From Citrobacter sp. R56 (GTDB lineage Bacteria > Pseudomonadota > Gammaproteobacteria > Enterobacterales > Enterobacteriaceae): a stretch of DNA of 64,000 bases. The DNA lies in NCBI RefSeq assembly GCF_016811995.1, contig NZ_CP069159.1, positions 3,100,001 through 3,164,000 of the forward strand. Reading direction: 5' to 3'. Of this stretch, positions 19,526 through 29,775 are shown piece by piece. The position numbers were made by a program, and so were the translations under genes. The notes below the pieces were generated by a model, which had not been told where the DNA came from, searched no databases, and saw nothing but the letters and a program-made list of their open reading frames with translations. Numbering within the stretch: the first letter of the stretch is position 1; the number at the start of each line of letters is the position of its first letter.

Positions 19526-20665
19526 TTAGTACAGAGAGTGGCTGTTGCGTTCAATATCTTCTTTGGTGATGCGACCGAACATCTTCCAGTAACACCAGCC
19601 GGTGTAGAGCAGGATGATCGGTACAAACACCGCCGCAACCCAGGTCATCAGATTCAATGTTCTCTGGCTGGAGGTGGCATCCCACATCGTCAGACTTGCG
19701 TTCATCATCGTGCTGGACGGCATCACAAACGGGAACATTGCAATACCGGCGGTCAGGATGATGCAGGCCAACGTCAGTGAGGAGAAGACGAACGCCCAGG
19801 CTCCTTTTTCCATACGAGACGTCAGGATGGTCAACAGTGGCAGAACCACGCCCAGCGCCGGAACCAGCCACAGGATAGGTGCATTGTTAAAGTTCACCAT
19901 CCATGCGCCCGCTTCTCGAGCCACTTCTTTGATCATCGGGTTAGAGGCGGCATGGTGATCCAGTGCGGAAGTCACAACATAACCGTCAATACCGTAGATC
20001 ACCCAGACCCCTGCCAGAGCGAAGCAGACCAGAGTCACCAGAGCCGCAACCTGTGACGTCGCACGTGCACGCAGATGGAGTTCACCCACGGTACGCATCT
20101 GCAGATAGGTCGCGCCCTGTGTAATGATCATCCCCACGCTCACGATACCTGCCAGCAGACCAAACGGATTCAGCAACTGGAAGAAGTTACCGGTGTAGTA
20201 CAAACGCATGTACTCATCCATGTGGAACGGAACCCCTTGCAGCAGGTTGCCGAATGCCACGCCAATCACCAGCGGTGGAACGAAGCTACCGATGAAGATG
20301 CCCCAGTCCCACATGTTGCGCCAGCGCATGTCTTCGATCTTCGAGCGGTAATCAAAACCGACCGGACGGAAGAACAATGACGCCAGAACAAGGATCATCG
20401 CCACATAGAAACCGGAGAACGCAGCGGCATACACCATCGGCCATGCAGCGAACAATGCGCCACCCGCGGTGATCAGCCAAACCTGGTTACCGTCCCAGTG
20501 TGGGGCGATGGAGTTAATCATAATTCGACGCTCGGTATCATTACGACCGAGGAAACGGGTGAGCATGCCCACCCCCATGTCGAAGCCATCAGTGACCGCA
20601 AAACCAATCAGCAGAATGCCAACCAGCAGCCACCAGATAAAACGCAATACTTCATAATCGATCAT
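19526..20665 (-). CDS. cydB: Cytochrome bd-I ubiquinol oxidase subunit II
   Basis: CydB is the structural partner of CydA in the high-affinity terminal oxidase of the inner membrane. The 379 residues match E. coli and contain about nine membrane segments. The start MIDYEVLRFIWWLLVGILLIGFAVTDGFDMG is characteristic and includes the conserved Asp pair of the proton path. It starts 15 bases after the cydA stop. Confidence 0.97.
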   Translation of the reverse strand: MIDYEVLRFIWWLLVGILLIGFAVTDGFDMGVGMLTRFLGRNDTERRIMINSIAPHWDGNQVWLITAGGALFAAWPMVYAAAFSGFYVAMILVLASLFFRPVGFDYRSKIEDMRWRNMWDWGIFIGSFVPPLVIGVAFGNLLQGVPFHMDEYMRLYYTGNFFQLLNPFGLLAGIVSVGMIITQGATYLQMRTVGELHLRARATSQVAALVTLVCFALAGVWVIYGIDGYVVTSALDHHAASNPMIKEVAREAGAWMVNFNNAPILWLVPALGVVLPLLTILTSRMEKGAWAFVFSSLTLACIILTAGIAMFPFVMPSSTMMNASLTMWDATSSQRTLNLMTWVAAVFVPIILLYTGWCYWKMFGRITKEDIERNSHSLY

Positions 20666-20680
20666 TTGACGACTCCTGTC

Positions 20681-22249
20681 TTAGCGTGCCGGCTGAGAAG
20701 TCACAGTGGACTGCTCGTAGTGATAACGACCGGTTTTCAGGCTGCTCGGGCCACGGCGTGCGAACTTGAACATCAGGTACAGTTCAGCCACCAGGAACAG
20801 GGTGTACAGGCCGCAAATCAACAGCATCGAGAAGATGAGATCGCCGGCAGTCAGCGAAGAGTTCGCCACGGCTGTCGGTAACACTTCACCAATCGCCCAC
20901 GGTTGACGACCGTACTCAGCGACGAACCAACCGGACTCAATGGCAATCCACGGCAGCGGAATCGCATACAGCGCCGTGCGCAGCAGCCATTTTTTCTCGC
21001 CGATACGGTTGCGAATGACAGTCCAGAAAGAGACCGCGATAATCGCCAGCATCAGAATGCCGCACGCCACCATGATACGGAACGCGAAGTACAGTGGTGC
21101 AACGCGAGGTATAGAATCTTTCGTTGCCTGCTGAATTTGCGATTCGGTCGCATCGGTGACCTTATCGGTATAGCGTTTCAGCAACAGACCATATCCCAGG
21201 TCTTTCTTCATGCTGTTGAACTGGTCACGAACGGCCTGATCGGTTGAGCCAGCACGCAGTTCTTCCAGCAACTGATACGCTTTCATCCCGTTACGGATAC
21301 GCTCTTCGTGCTGCACCATCAGGTCTTTCAGACCAATGACCTGCGTATCAACAGAGCGGGTGGCAATGATGCCCAGCGCGTAAGGAATTTGAATCGCAAA
21401 ATGGTTTTCCTGCGCATCCTGGTCCGGAATACCGAACAGCGTAAAGGATGCTGGTGCAGGCTGGGTTTCCCACTCTGCTTCAATAGCGGCGAGTTTGGTT
21501 TTCTGCACATCACCCATTTCGTAACCGGATTCATCACCCAAAACGATAACAGAGAGAATGGCAGCCATACCGAAGCTGGCAGCGATGGCAAAAGAGCGTT
21601 TAGCGAACGCGAAATCACGGCCGCGCAGCATGTAGTAGGAGCTGATACCCAGAACGAACATCGCGCCACAAACATAACCAGAGGCGACAGTGTGAACGAA
21701 TTTCACCTGTGCAACCGGGTTAAGCACCAGCTCAGAGAAGCTCAGCATCTCCATGCGCATGGTTTCAAAGTTGAAATCCGCTGCAATTGGGTTCTGCATC
21801 CAGCCGTTCGCAACCAGAATCCACAACGCGGAAAGGTTTGAACCCAACGCCACCAACCAGGTGACGCACATATGCTGGACTTTGCCCAGGCGGTCCCAAC
21901 CAAAGAAGAACAGACCTACAAAGGTAGATTCGAGGAAGAAGGCCATCAGACCTTCGATCGCCAGCGGCGCACCGAAGATATCCCCTACATAGTGAGAATA
22001 GTAAGACCAGTTAGTCCCGAACTGGAACTCCATGGTCAGACCGGTTGCCACACCCAGAGCGAAGTTGATCCCAAACAACTTGCCCCAGAACTTGGTCATA
22101 TCTTTATAAATCTGTTTGCCGGAAAGGACGTAGACCGTTTCCATAATGGCCAGCAAAAACGCCATACCGAGCGTCAGTGGCACAAACAGGAAGTGGTACA
22201 TCGCGGTCAAGGCAAACTGTAAGCGCGACAGTTCGACTATATCTAACAT
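20681..22249 (-). CDS. cydA: Cytochrome bd-I ubiquinol oxidase subunit I
   Basis: CydA holds haems b558, b595 and d and oxidises ubiquinol. The 522-residue form starting [20 protein letters not shown] is the E. coli form; His19, a haem b595 ligand, is in MYHFLF. The quinol loop (Q-loop) lies near residues 240-330 and includes [20 protein letters not shown]. The GRQPW motif is near residue 445. Two ATGs stand side by side; the second at 22249 is better spaced from GGAG. Expression is expected to rise at low oxygen through ArcA and FNR. Confidence 0.97.
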   Translation of the reverse strand: MLDIVELSRLQFALTAMYHFLFVPLTLGMAFLLAIMETVYVLSGKQIYKDMTKFWGKLFGINFALGVATGLTMEFQFGTNWSYYSHYVGDIFGAPLAIEGLMAFFLESTFVGLFFFGWDRLGKVQHMCVTWLVALGSNLSALWILVANGWMQNPIAADFNFETMRMEMLSFSELVLNPVAQVKFVHTVASGYVCGAMFVLGISSYYMLRGRDFAFAKRSFAIAASFGMAAILSVIVLGDESGYEMGDVQKTKLAAIEAEWETQPAPASFTLFGIPDQDAQENHFAIQIPYALGIIATRSVDTQVIGLKDLMVQHEERIRNGMKAYQLLEELRAGSTDQAVRDQFNSMKKDLGYGLLLKRYTDKVTDATESQIQQATKDSIPRVAPLYFAFRIMVACGILMLAIIAVSFWTVIRNRIGEKKWLLRTALYAIPLPWIAIESGWFVAEYGRQPWAIGEVLPTAVANSSLTAGDLIFSMLLICGLYTLFLVAELYLMFKFARRGPSSLKTGRYHYEQSTVTSQPAR

Positions 22250-22252
22250 CAT

Positions 22253-22640
22253 GACTCCTTGCTCATCGCATGAAGACTCCGAGAGTGAACCCCGTTAGAA
22301 AGGGTCACACGCATGCCCCAATACAAATTTATTTGCGCGCTTTCTTCGTTACTGTTTTGTCGTGAGAGGAAACAGCAACGATGAAAGGTTACAAACATGT
22401 TAATAAAAAACTCAAATTGATCCCGCAATTATATTACGCCGCAAAATCCTTACAATAAACAGGTTTTTATTGAGTTAGATTTACGTTTTTCGACAGTGAT
22501 CAATTTATAGCGAACTTATCACTTTTTCACCAATTTGATCATGGACAATTTATCGCGTTTTAGCGTGCTTTTCCAAGTATTAAACTTTGATTTATATCAA
22601 AATCCACAAAATCTGTTAACAATGTGTATTGCTGGTAACT
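22253..22640 (-). promoter_or_regulatory. cydA upstream control region with a perfect FNR site
   Basis: No gene lies here. TTGAT-TTAT-ATCAA at 22587-22600 is a perfect FNR site, about 340 bases before the cydA start. The surrounding AT-rich sequence, with several TTAATT and GTTAA motifs near 22480-22640, is where ArcA sites would be expected. E. coli cydA likewise has a long regulatory region with several promoters. Confidence 0.7.
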
Positions 22641-23127
22641 TCAGTAAATTCAATGTTACACACATGTATCGAAATTGAAACGCGCGATTACCTAATAGGC
22701 GCGTACGCATAAAAAAACCGTAATTTAATTAACGTATCCGTGGGATTAACCCGTTCCCGGACTTAACTTTTTAGCGTAGTCAATTGACGGTTATTTTCCA
22801 TAACGGAAATTCATTACAAAAAACAATCACAATAATTTTACTTTTGCGCTCATTTTAATTAACACTGAGCCGTTATTATTCTGTTAACAACAAATCTGCA
22901 CCCGGTATCGCTTTTGTCTGATTGCTTGCTATTCATGCAAGTTATTGGTTGAACACTCATGGCTGAGCAGGCAGAAACGCCTCTACTTCACTTCCCCTCC
23001 TCCACTGACGGAACAAATCTGTCCATCCATACGTGTTTCCACACGGCCGATTATCGCTCTGGCAAAAGGAGCCATAGCGTCACAGACCGATTTCAGAAGG
23101 ACGATACAGTCGCAAGAGACGTTCTTC

Positions 23128-23262
23128 CCTGCCCTCCGCCATTTTTAATGCACAGCACAGGTCACCCTCAGGCGGCGAAGGGAGACGCTTTCCATGGGAA
23201 AGCTGCCCGACGACATCGATGCCGGAGAAAGTCTCCCGTGGATTAAAAAATGGCAGGGCAAT
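23128..23262. other. Structured element with nested and competing hairpins
   Basis: An outer helix pairs GCCATTTTTAAT (23138-23149) with ATTAAAAAATGGC (23242-23254), with one bulge. Inside, GGGAGAC (23180-23186) can pair with GTCTCCC (23231-23237), and GCTTTCC/GGAAAGC closes a three-base loop at 23087+100 to 23203, stacked directly on it. GGAGA/TCTCC at 23224-23236 is a competing hairpin. The layout suggests an RNA, perhaps regulatory, upstream of glmS. It does not show the conserved boxes of the cobalamin riboswitch. Confidence 0.5.
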
Positions 23263-23781
23263 TAGCGATTGCCGTAACGCGTTTAAAACGGACGACGATA
23301 AATTTGCTTTGATCACACGCAGAAAACAGCATTAAGTAGTATCTCACGTGATTATTATCATTGGAGAATGATACATAGCTCGCAAATATAAAATGACAGC
23401 TACCACAAACAGTATAATCGATCACAAATCAGATAAAACAAATTATTATCATTTTTATCCTTTTATTAACAACAATCAAAACGCTTAACGTCTCATTGTA
23501 TTATATTCCGTTATGCACCTCACAATTTCATCTTCACTCATATTTAAGCAACGAAATAATCTCATACACCTCAAATAAGATTTTGATCACAAAGATGACA
23601 TCCGAGTTAATTAATGGTTTTTGTAATTAAATAAAAACCACATTGAAAAAACAACCATAACACACTGATATTAAACACTTTATTTAATAACGAAATTCTA
23701 AACAATCGTTTTCAGAAGGATATTTTGAAAATAGATCAATTGCTTCATTTTTAGCTTAAACAGACACTCCTGGGCTATTAA

Positions 23782-23798
23782 CAGGTTACGACAACCTG
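23782..23798 (+). promoter_or_regulatory. Inverted repeat upstream of glmS
   Basis: CAGGTT-ACGAC-AACCTG is a perfect 6-5-6 inverted repeat, 61 bases before the glmS ATG. It could be a regulator site, possibly for the LysR-type or PocR-type regulator of the island; that link is a guess. Confidence 0.4.
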
Positions 23799-23858
23799 CG
23801 TTCTAAATATTAAAAACGAATCTTACTTTTTTACCAACAGCCCTACAGAGGATTACTC

Positions 23859-24308
23859 ATGAAAAAATCTACACTTGTTATTGGCGTCATTGGTGCTGAC
23901 TGCCATGCGGTAGGCAATAAAGTTTTGGATCGCGTTTTTACTAACCATGATTTTCGCGTAATCAATCTGGGGGTGATGGTAAGCCAGGATGAATATATCG
24001 ACGCCGCGATCGAAACCGGTGCCGATGCAATTGTGGTGTCATCTATTTACGGTCACGGCGATATCGACTGCCTCGGTTTACGTGAGCGCTGCATCGAACG
24101 TGGCATCGGCGAAATTCTGCTCTATGTCGGCGGTAACCTGGTCGTCGGTAAGCACGATTTCTCCGAGGTAGAAGCGAAGTTTAAAGATATGGGCTTTAAC
24201 CGTGTCTTCGCACCAAGCCACGATCTGGAAGATGTCTGCCAACTGATCACCAATGATATTCAACAGCGCAATGGTGTTGAACAACGTTGTCTCGAAGAGG
24301 CTATCTGA
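23859..24308 (+). CDS. glmS: Glutamate mutase (methylaspartate mutase) subunit S, B12-binding
   Basis: GlmS is the cobalamin-binding subunit of glutamate mutase, which rearranges (S)-glutamate to (2S,3S)-3-methylaspartate. The 149-residue protein is a Rossmann-like B12 domain with the base-off/His-on motif: Asp14, His16 and Gly19 in [15 protein letters not shown] near residue 67 and GGNLVVGK near 95 are the other cofactor loops. GAGG precedes the ATG. Its stop shares one base with the start of the next gene. This symbol is also used for an unrelated glucosamine-6-phosphate synthase; the gene here is the mutase subunit, sometimes called mutS or mamA. Confidence 0.95.
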   Translation: MKKSTLVIGVIGADCHAVGNKVLDRVFTNHDFRVINLGVMVSQDEYIDAAIETGADAIVVSSIYGHGDIDCLGLRERCIERGIGEILLYVGGNLVVGKHDFSEVEAKFKDMGFNRVFAPSHDLEDVCQLITNDIQQRNGVEQRCLEEAI

Positions 24309-25696
24309 TGCAAACAGTCTCTGTCGATATCGGATCGACGTGGACCAAGGCCGCCCTCTTCGATTACGAAGGGGACGCGTTAACCCTGGTAAATCACGTC
24401 CTGACGCCAACCACCACGCATCATCTGGCAGAAGGTTTTTTTGCCAGCCTGAATCAGGTGCTAAATGTTACCGATGCTCGCCCGTTACTGAAAAGTGGTG
24501 AAGTGCAGTTGAAGTATTCCTCATCGGCCAAAGGTGGACTCGCCGTTGCCGCAATGGGGCTTGTACCGTCTATTACGCTGGAATCTGCGAAAGTCACCGC
24601 TCACTCTGCGGGGGCAAAAATCGCGCAGTATTACTCGTACAAACTCAACCGGCATGACATCCAGGCACTGGAATCGTCGCCGCCGGACATCCTGCTGTTT
24701 TCTGGCGGCACGGATGGTGGCGAAGAAAGCTACGGCCTGGCAAATGCGCGTGCGCTGGCTGAGTCGAATGTCAACTGCGCCATTATTTACGCCGGAAACC
24801 GGGATATTCAGGACGAAGTACAGTCTATTTTGGCGCAGAAGGATCTGACCATCGTAGACAACATTCTGCCAGATCTCGATCACCCAAATCCGTATGCCGC
24901 CCGTCAGGCCATTTGCGATCTGTTTTTATCACGCATCGTGAAAGGCAAAGGACTGGACGTCATTGTGGACGCGACCGGTGAAGAGCCGATGCCAACGCCC
25001 TGGACTGTCTTTGAGCTGGTGAAAGCGATAAGCGATTACGACAGCGCGTGGAAAGAGTTCATGTTGATCGACATGGGCGGTGCCACGACTGATGTCTACT
25101 CTGCCAGCGCTAACACGCTCTCCCCTGACACCGTACTGCATGGCGTACCGGAACCTTTCGTCAAGCGTACCGTTGAAGGCGATCTGGGTATGCGCGTCTC
25201 CGCCGTCGTGGTGGGTGAAAGTACCCAGGAAATGGTGAATGTCGTATTTGCACAACAACCGGCACGTCAGGAAGCCTTTTACGGCTATCTGCGTCACTTG
25301 GTGGCACACCCGGATTACCTGCCGCACAACGAAGAAGAAAAATACTTCGACACCCTGCTGGCGGGACTCTGTGTAGGTTACGCCGCCGAGCGACACGCCG
25401 GAACCAAAAAACAGGTCTGTACCTGCGTGGGAAACGTCGACTTACAGATGGGTCGCGATCTCACCACCGTACGCAAAATCGTCGGTTCTGGCGGATGGCT
25501 CTCACGCGCCAGCCAGTTCGATATTCACAACTGGCTTAAATACCGGGAACTGGATGACGACGGCAGAAGGATCCTGTTGCCGAACCAGTTCGAATATTAC
25601 CGCGATTCCTATGGCCTGCTTCCACTACTGGCTAACGTTGCCAGGTTGTACCCGCAAGCCGCTGCTCGCACCAGCATTCAATGTTTAACCCTATAA
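24308..25696 (+). CDS. glmL: MutL-type ATPase of the glutamate mutase system
   Basis: This 462-residue protein belongs to the MutL/GlmL family in the actin/Hsp70/acetate-kinase fold. The phosphate-1 loop VDIGSTWTKAALFD is at residues 5-18, and the second loop LIDMGGATTDVYS is near residue 255. GlmL lies between the two mutase subunits in clostridia and enterobacteria and is thought to protect or reactivate the B12 enzyme; the activity is not settled. I start at the ATG at 24308 that overlaps the glmS stop. It is not related to the DNA repair protein MutL. Confidence 0.92.
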   Translation: MQTVSVDIGSTWTKAALFDYEGDALTLVNHVLTPTTTHHLAEGFFASLNQVLNVTDARPLLKSGEVQLKYSSSAKGGLAVAAMGLVPSITLESAKVTAHSAGAKIAQYYSYKLNRHDIQALESSPPDILLFSGGTDGGEESYGLANARALAESNVNCAIIYAGNRDIQDEVQSILAQKDLTIVDNILPDLDHPNPYAARQAICDLFLSRIVKGKGLDVIVDATGEEPMPTPWTVFELVKAISDYDSAWKEFMLIDMGGATTDVYSASANTLSPDTVLHGVPEPFVKRTVEGDLGMRVSAVVVGESTQEMVNVVFAQQPARQEAFYGYLRHLVAHPDYLPHNEEEKYFDTLLAGLCVGYAAERHAGTKKQVCTCVGNVDLQMGRDLTTVRKIVGSGGWLSRASQFDIHNWLKYRELDDDGRRILLPNQFEYYRDSYGLLPLLANVARLYPQAAARTSIQCLTL

Positions 25697-25714
25697 AACA
25701 TAAGGCTACAAAGA

Positions 25715-27160
25715 ATGGAACTCCGAAATAAAAAGTTAACCCATGATGAATTCATGACCGAGCGCGCCGAGGTTATCAAGACCTGGCATACCGGCAAGGA
25801 CGTCGAAAATTTTGAAGATGGCGTTAAATACCAACAGACTATTCCAGAGAGTAAACGCTTTTCTCACGCACTGCTGAAAGCCGATCAGGAAGGTAAAACC
25901 CTGAGTCAGCCGCGCGCGGGCGTTGCGTTAATGGATGAGCACATTGAACTGCTCAAAACATTGCAGCAAGAGTGCGACCTTCTGCCGACCACTATCGATG
26001 CGTATACCCGTTTGAATCGCTATGAAGAAGCGGCGATCGGGATTCAAAAATCCATTGAAGCGGGTACGTCAAAACTGAACGGGTTACCGGTTGTTAACCA
26101 CGGGGTTGCAGCCTGCCGTCGTCTGACCGAAACGCTGGAAAAACCACTGCAGATTCGTCACGGTACGCCGGATGCGCGTCTGCTGGGTGAAATCTCCATG
26201 GCCAGTGGATTCACCAGCTATGAAGGCGGCGGTATTTCCTACAACATCCCTTACGCCAAGCGCGTCACGCTGGAAAAATCCATCCGCGACTGGCAGTACT
26301 GCGACCGCATGATGGGGATGTATGAAGAACACGGTATTCGTATCAACCGTGAACCGTTCGGCCCGCTGACCGGCACCCTGATCCCGCCGTTTATGTCCCA
26401 CTCAGTGGCGATTATCGAAGGCCTGCTGGCGCTGGAACAGGGCGTTAAATCGATTACCGTCGGTTACGGCCAGGTGGGTAGCCTGACGCAGGATATCGCA
26501 GCGATTCAGGCCCTGCGCGAACTGTCCCACGAATACTTCCAGAATTATGGTTTCGACGATTACGAACTGAGTACGGTATTCCACCAGTGGATGGGCGGCT
26601 TCCCGGAAGATGAATCCAAAGCGTTCGCCATCATCTCCTGGGGTGCAGCGGTCGCAGGTATGTCCGGTGCCACTAAAGTGATCACCAAGAGCCCGCACGA
26701 AGCATGGGGTATCCCGACAGCTGCGGCAAACGCGCAAGGGCTTAAAGCCTCTCGCCAGATGCTCAACATGGTCTACGACCAGAAATTCCCGCAGTGCGCT
26801 GCCGTGGAACAGGAAGTGGATCTGATCAAGAGCGAAGTCCGCGCTGTGCTGAAAAAAGTCTTCGAACTGGGCAACGGCGACATAGCGCGCGGCACAGTGC
26901 TGGCCTTTGAAGCAGGTGTTCTGGACGTGCCTTTCGCGCCGGCCTCCTGTAACGCAGGCAAAATCCTGCCGGTACGCGATAACTCAGGCGCTATTCGTAT
27001 CCTCGAAGCCGGTGCGGTTCCGCTGCCGAAAGACATTCTCGCCCTGCACCACGACTACGTCGCAGAGCGTGCGAATTTCGAAGGACGTAAACCTTCCTTC
27101 CAGATGGTTATCGATGACATTAACGCCGTATCCCACAGCAAATTAATAGGAAGACCATAA
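25715..27160 (+). CDS. glmE: Glutamate mutase subunit E, catalytic
   Basis: GlmE is the TIM-barrel catalytic subunit that binds glutamate and, with GlmS and adenosylcobalamin, makes 3-methylaspartate. The 481 residues match the usual 480-485. Substrate-site segments are recognisable: RHGTPDARLLGEI near residue 147, SYEGGGISYNIPYAK near 168, and ISWGAAVAGMSGATKVITKSPHEA near 308. AAGG upstream of the ATG is the likely ribosome site. Its last base is the first base of the next gene's start. Confidence 0.95.
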   Translation: MELRNKKLTHDEFMTERAEVIKTWHTGKDVENFEDGVKYQQTIPESKRFSHALLKADQEGKTLSQPRAGVALMDEHIELLKTLQQECDLLPTTIDAYTRLNRYEEAAIGIQKSIEAGTSKLNGLPVVNHGVAACRRLTETLEKPLQIRHGTPDARLLGEISMASGFTSYEGGGISYNIPYAKRVTLEKSIRDWQYCDRMMGMYEEHGIRINREPFGPLTGTLIPPFMSHSVAIIEGLLALEQGVKSITVGYGQVGSLTQDIAAIQALRELSHEYFQNYGFDDYELSTVFHQWMGGFPEDESKAFAIISWGAAVAGMSGATKVITKSPHEAWGIPTAAANAQGLKASRQMLNMVYDQKFPQCAAVEQEVDLIKSEVRAVLKKVFELGNGDIARGTVLAFEAGVLDVPFAPASCNAGKILPVRDNSGAIRILEAGAVPLPKDILALHHDYVAERANFEGRKPSFQMVIDDINAVSHSKLIGRP

Positions 27161-28401
27161 TGAAAATTAAACAGGCCCTTTTCACCGCTGGCTACTCCTC
27201 ATTTTATTTTGACGATCAGCAGGCGATCAAAGATGGTGCAGGTCATGATGGGTTCATTTACACCGGCGATCCGGTAACGCCTGGCTTTACTTCCGTCCGT
27301 CAGGCCGGTGAGTGTGTCTCCGTACAGCTGATTCTGGAAAACGGTACAGTCGCCGTCGGTGACTGCGCTGCGGTGCAGTACTCTGGTGCGGGCGGTCGTG
27401 ACCCTCTGTTCCTGGCGGAAAATTTCATTCCATTCCTGAATGACCACATTAAACCGCTGCTGGAAGGCCGCGATGTGGATGCGTTCCTGCCGAACGCCCG
27501 CTTCTTCGACCAGTTACGCATTGACGGTCAACTGCTGCATACCGCAGTACGTTACGGTCTGTCTCAGGCACTGCTGGACGCCACCGCGCTGGCATCCGGT
27601 CGCCTGAAAACAGAAGTCGTTTGCGACGAATGGCAGCTGCCATGTGTTCCGGAAGCGATTCCTTTATTTGGTCAGAGCGGCGACGACCGTTATATCGCCG
27701 TCGACAAAATGATCCTCAAAGGTGTTGATGTTCTGCCTCATGCGCTGATCAACAACGTCGAAGAGAAACTGGGTCTTGAAGGCGAAAAACTGCGTGAGTA
27801 CGTGCGCTGGTTGTCTGACCGCATCCTGAGCCTGCGTACCAGCCCGAACTACCACCCGACGCTGCATATCGATGTGTACGGCACGATTGGCCTGATTTTC
27901 GATATGGACCCGGTACGCTGCGCTGCGTATATCGCTAGCCTGGAGCAAGAAGCACAGGGCCTGCCGCTGTACATTGAAGGTCCGGTCGATGCGGGTAACA
28001 AACCGGATCAGATCCGTCTGTTGACCGAAATCACCAAAGAGCTGACCCGTCTGGGTTCCGGCGTGAAAATTGTGGCCGACGAATGGTGTAACACCTACCA
28101 GGATATCGTGGACTTCACCGATGCAGGCAGCTGCCACATGGTGCAGATTAAAACCCCTGATCTGGGCGGTATTCACAACATCGTTGATGCAGTGCTGTAC
28201 TGCAACAAGCACGGAATGGAAGCCTATCAGGGCGGTACCTGCAACGAAACCGAGATCAGCGCCCGCACCTGTGTGCATGTCGCACTGGCCGCACGCCCAA
28301 TGCGTATGCTGATCAAACCGGGTATGGGCTTCGATGAAGGTCTCAATATCGTGTTCAACGAAATGAACCGTACCATCGCGTTGTTGCAGACAAAGGATTA
28401 A
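27160..28401 (+). CDS. mal: 3-Methylaspartate ammonia-lyase
   Basis: MAL removes ammonia from (2S,3S)-3-methylaspartate to give mesaconate. It belongs to the enolase superfamily and uses Mg(II). The 413-residue length is that of the Citrobacter amalonaticus enzyme, which it resembles closely as I remember that sequence. The two catalytic bases are in place: Lys331 (in QIKTPDLGG) and His194 (in VLPHALIN). Metal ligands fall in the IDVYGTIG, YIEGP and IVADEW segments. It is translationally coupled to glmE by a one-base overlap, and the next gene starts three bases after its stop. Confidence 0.96.
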   Translation: MKIKQALFTAGYSSFYFDDQQAIKDGAGHDGFIYTGDPVTPGFTSVRQAGECVSVQLILENGTVAVGDCAAVQYSGAGGRDPLFLAENFIPFLNDHIKPLLEGRDVDAFLPNARFFDQLRIDGQLLHTAVRYGLSQALLDATALASGRLKTEVVCDEWQLPCVPEAIPLFGQSGDDRYIAVDKMILKGVDVLPHALINNVEEKLGLEGEKLREYVRWLSDRILSLRTSPNYHPTLHIDVYGTIGLIFDMDPVRCAAYIASLEQEAQGLPLYIEGPVDAGNKPDQIRLLTEITKELTRLGSGVKIVADEWCNTYQDIVDFTDAGSCHMVQIKTPDLGGIHNIVDAVLYCNKHGMEAYQGGTCNETEISARTCVHVALAARPMRMLIKPGMGFDEGLNIVFNEMNRTIALLQTKD

Positions 28402-28404
28402 GAA

Positions 28405-29775
28405 ATGGCTCGCACATTTAAGATCTTATCGCCGACGGCTATTCTGGGTTATGGCTTCCCGGAAGAGAGTTTTCGCAAAGCCATGGAAGAGTCACCGGAT
28501 CTTATTGCTGTTGACGCGGGATCCTCCGATCCAGGCCCTCACTACCTGGGCGCCGGTAAACCGTTTACCGATCGGGCAGGCGTTAAACGCGATCTGCGGT
28601 ATATGATCACCGCTGGCGTGAAAAACAATATTCCTGTGGTGATTGGTACTGCCGGTGGATCCGGCGCGGCACCGCATCTGGAATGGTGTCGCCAGATAAT
28701 CCTGGAGATTGCGCAGGAAGAGAAGCTGTCCTTCTCGATGGCGTTAATCCCATCGGATGTTGAAAAAGACGTCGTTCATCAGGCGTTGGATAACGGGAAA
28801 ATTACCGCCCTCGACTTCGTGCCGGAACTCACTCACGAAGCCATTGACGCGAGCACCTACATCGTCGCGCAAATGGGTGTCGAACCTTTCCAGCGTGCGC
28901 TGGAAGCCGGTGCGCAGGTTGTTCTTGGCGGACGGGCATATGACCCGGTCTGCTTCGCCGCCCTGCCCATCATGCAAGGTTTCGATGAAGGGTTGGCTCT
29001 GCACTGCGGGAAGATCCTTGAATGTGCTGCCATTGCTGCAACGCCTGGCTCCGGCTCAGACTGTGCGATGGGAATTATCGATGACAACGGTTTCACGCTG
29101 AAGACATTTAATCCGAAGCGTAAATTTACCGAAACCTCGGCCGCTGCCCATACCCTGTATGAGAAGTCAGATCCCTACTTCCTGCCAGGTCCCGGCGGCG
29201 TGCTGAACCTGAAAGGCTGTAGCTTTAAGGCTGTGAACGAGGGCGAAGTCTACGTCAGCGGCTCACGCCATGAAGAGACACCTTACGCACTGAAACTGGA
29301 AGGCGCGCGTCAGGTCGGATTCCGTTGCATGACCATCGCCGGAACACGCGATCCGATCATGATCGCGGGCATTGACACCATTCTTGAAGAAGTGAAAGCC
29401 AGCGTGGCGAGCAACCTCTCTCTGAATGATGACAGCATCCGCATCACGTTCCATCTGTACGGTAAAAACGGTGTCATGGGTCTCCATGAACCCATGCAGT
29501 CAGCCGGACACGAACTGGGGATCTTGTTGGATGTGGTTGCGCCGACGCAGGACATTGCCAACAGCGTTTGCTCGCTGGTGCGCTCTACCCTGCTGCATTA
29601 CGGTTATGAAAACCGCATTGCAACGGCGGGCAACCTCGCCTTCCCGTTCTCACCGTCTGATATTCCAAGTGGGCCGGTGTATGAGTTCTCAATTTACCAT
29701 CTGATTGAGGCAAGCGACGCACTGCGTTTTGATTTCCACATCGAACAGGTGACGCCAGAAGGAATCCAGGCATGA
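28405..29775 (+). CDS. AtuA/DUF1446-family protein of the glutamate mutase operon
   Basis: This 456-residue protein belongs to the acyclic terpene utilisation AtuA (DUF1446) family. Glycine-rich segments VIGTAGGSGAAPHLEW near residue 80 and LGGRAYDPVC near residue 174 are its clearest features; no signal or membrane segment is seen. Family members often occur beside acyl-CoA or carboxylic-acid catabolism genes, but no activity is established. Here it sits directly after mal and overlaps a DUF4387 gene by four bases, so the two probably act together, perhaps on mesaconate, citramalate or a CoA ester. Confidence 0.85.
   Translation: MARTFKILSPTAILGYGFPEESFRKAMEESPDLIAVDAGSSDPGPHYLGAGKPFTDRAGVKRDLRYMITAGVKNNIPVVIGTAGGSGAAPHLEWCRQIILEIAQEEKLSFSMALIPSDVEKDVVHQALDNGKITALDFVPELTHEAIDASTYIVAQMGVEPFQRALEAGAQVVLGGRAYDPVCFAALPIMQGFDEGLALHCGKILECAAIAATPGSGSDCAMGIIDDNGFTLKTFNPKRKFTETSAAAHTLYEKSDPYFLPGPGGVLNLKGCSFKAVNEGEVYVSGSRHEETPYALKLEGARQVGFRCMTIAGTRDPIMIAGIDTILEEVKASVASNLSLNDDSIRITFHLYGKNGVMGLHEPMQSAGHELGILLDVVAPTQDIANSVCSLVRSTLLHYGYENRIATAGNLAFPFSPSDIPSGPVYEFSIYHLIEASDALRFDFHIEQVTPEGIQA

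Larger units (their letters stand above)
22640..23858. other. 1.2-kb noncoding region between cydA and the glutamate mutase operon
   Basis: This AT-rich stretch has no open frame I can support. It holds the structured element at 23128-23262, several Fur-like or IHF-like AT tracts (for example near 23345-23370 and 23440-23460), and the inverted repeat at 23782-23798. It must contain the promoter of the glmS operon and perhaps a long leader. The abrupt rise in AT relative to the flanking housekeeping genes suits an acquired block. Confidence 0.7.

Noticed and set aside
22900-23300. Cobalamin riboswitch upstream of the B12-dependent operon
   Set aside because: Expected from function, but I could not find the conserved B12 box or the surrounding core motifs on either strand.
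22945-23316. Small frames on both strands upstream of glmS (67, 95 and 78 codons)
   Set aside because: They coincide with the inverted-repeat structure, lack ribosome sites and show no family features.
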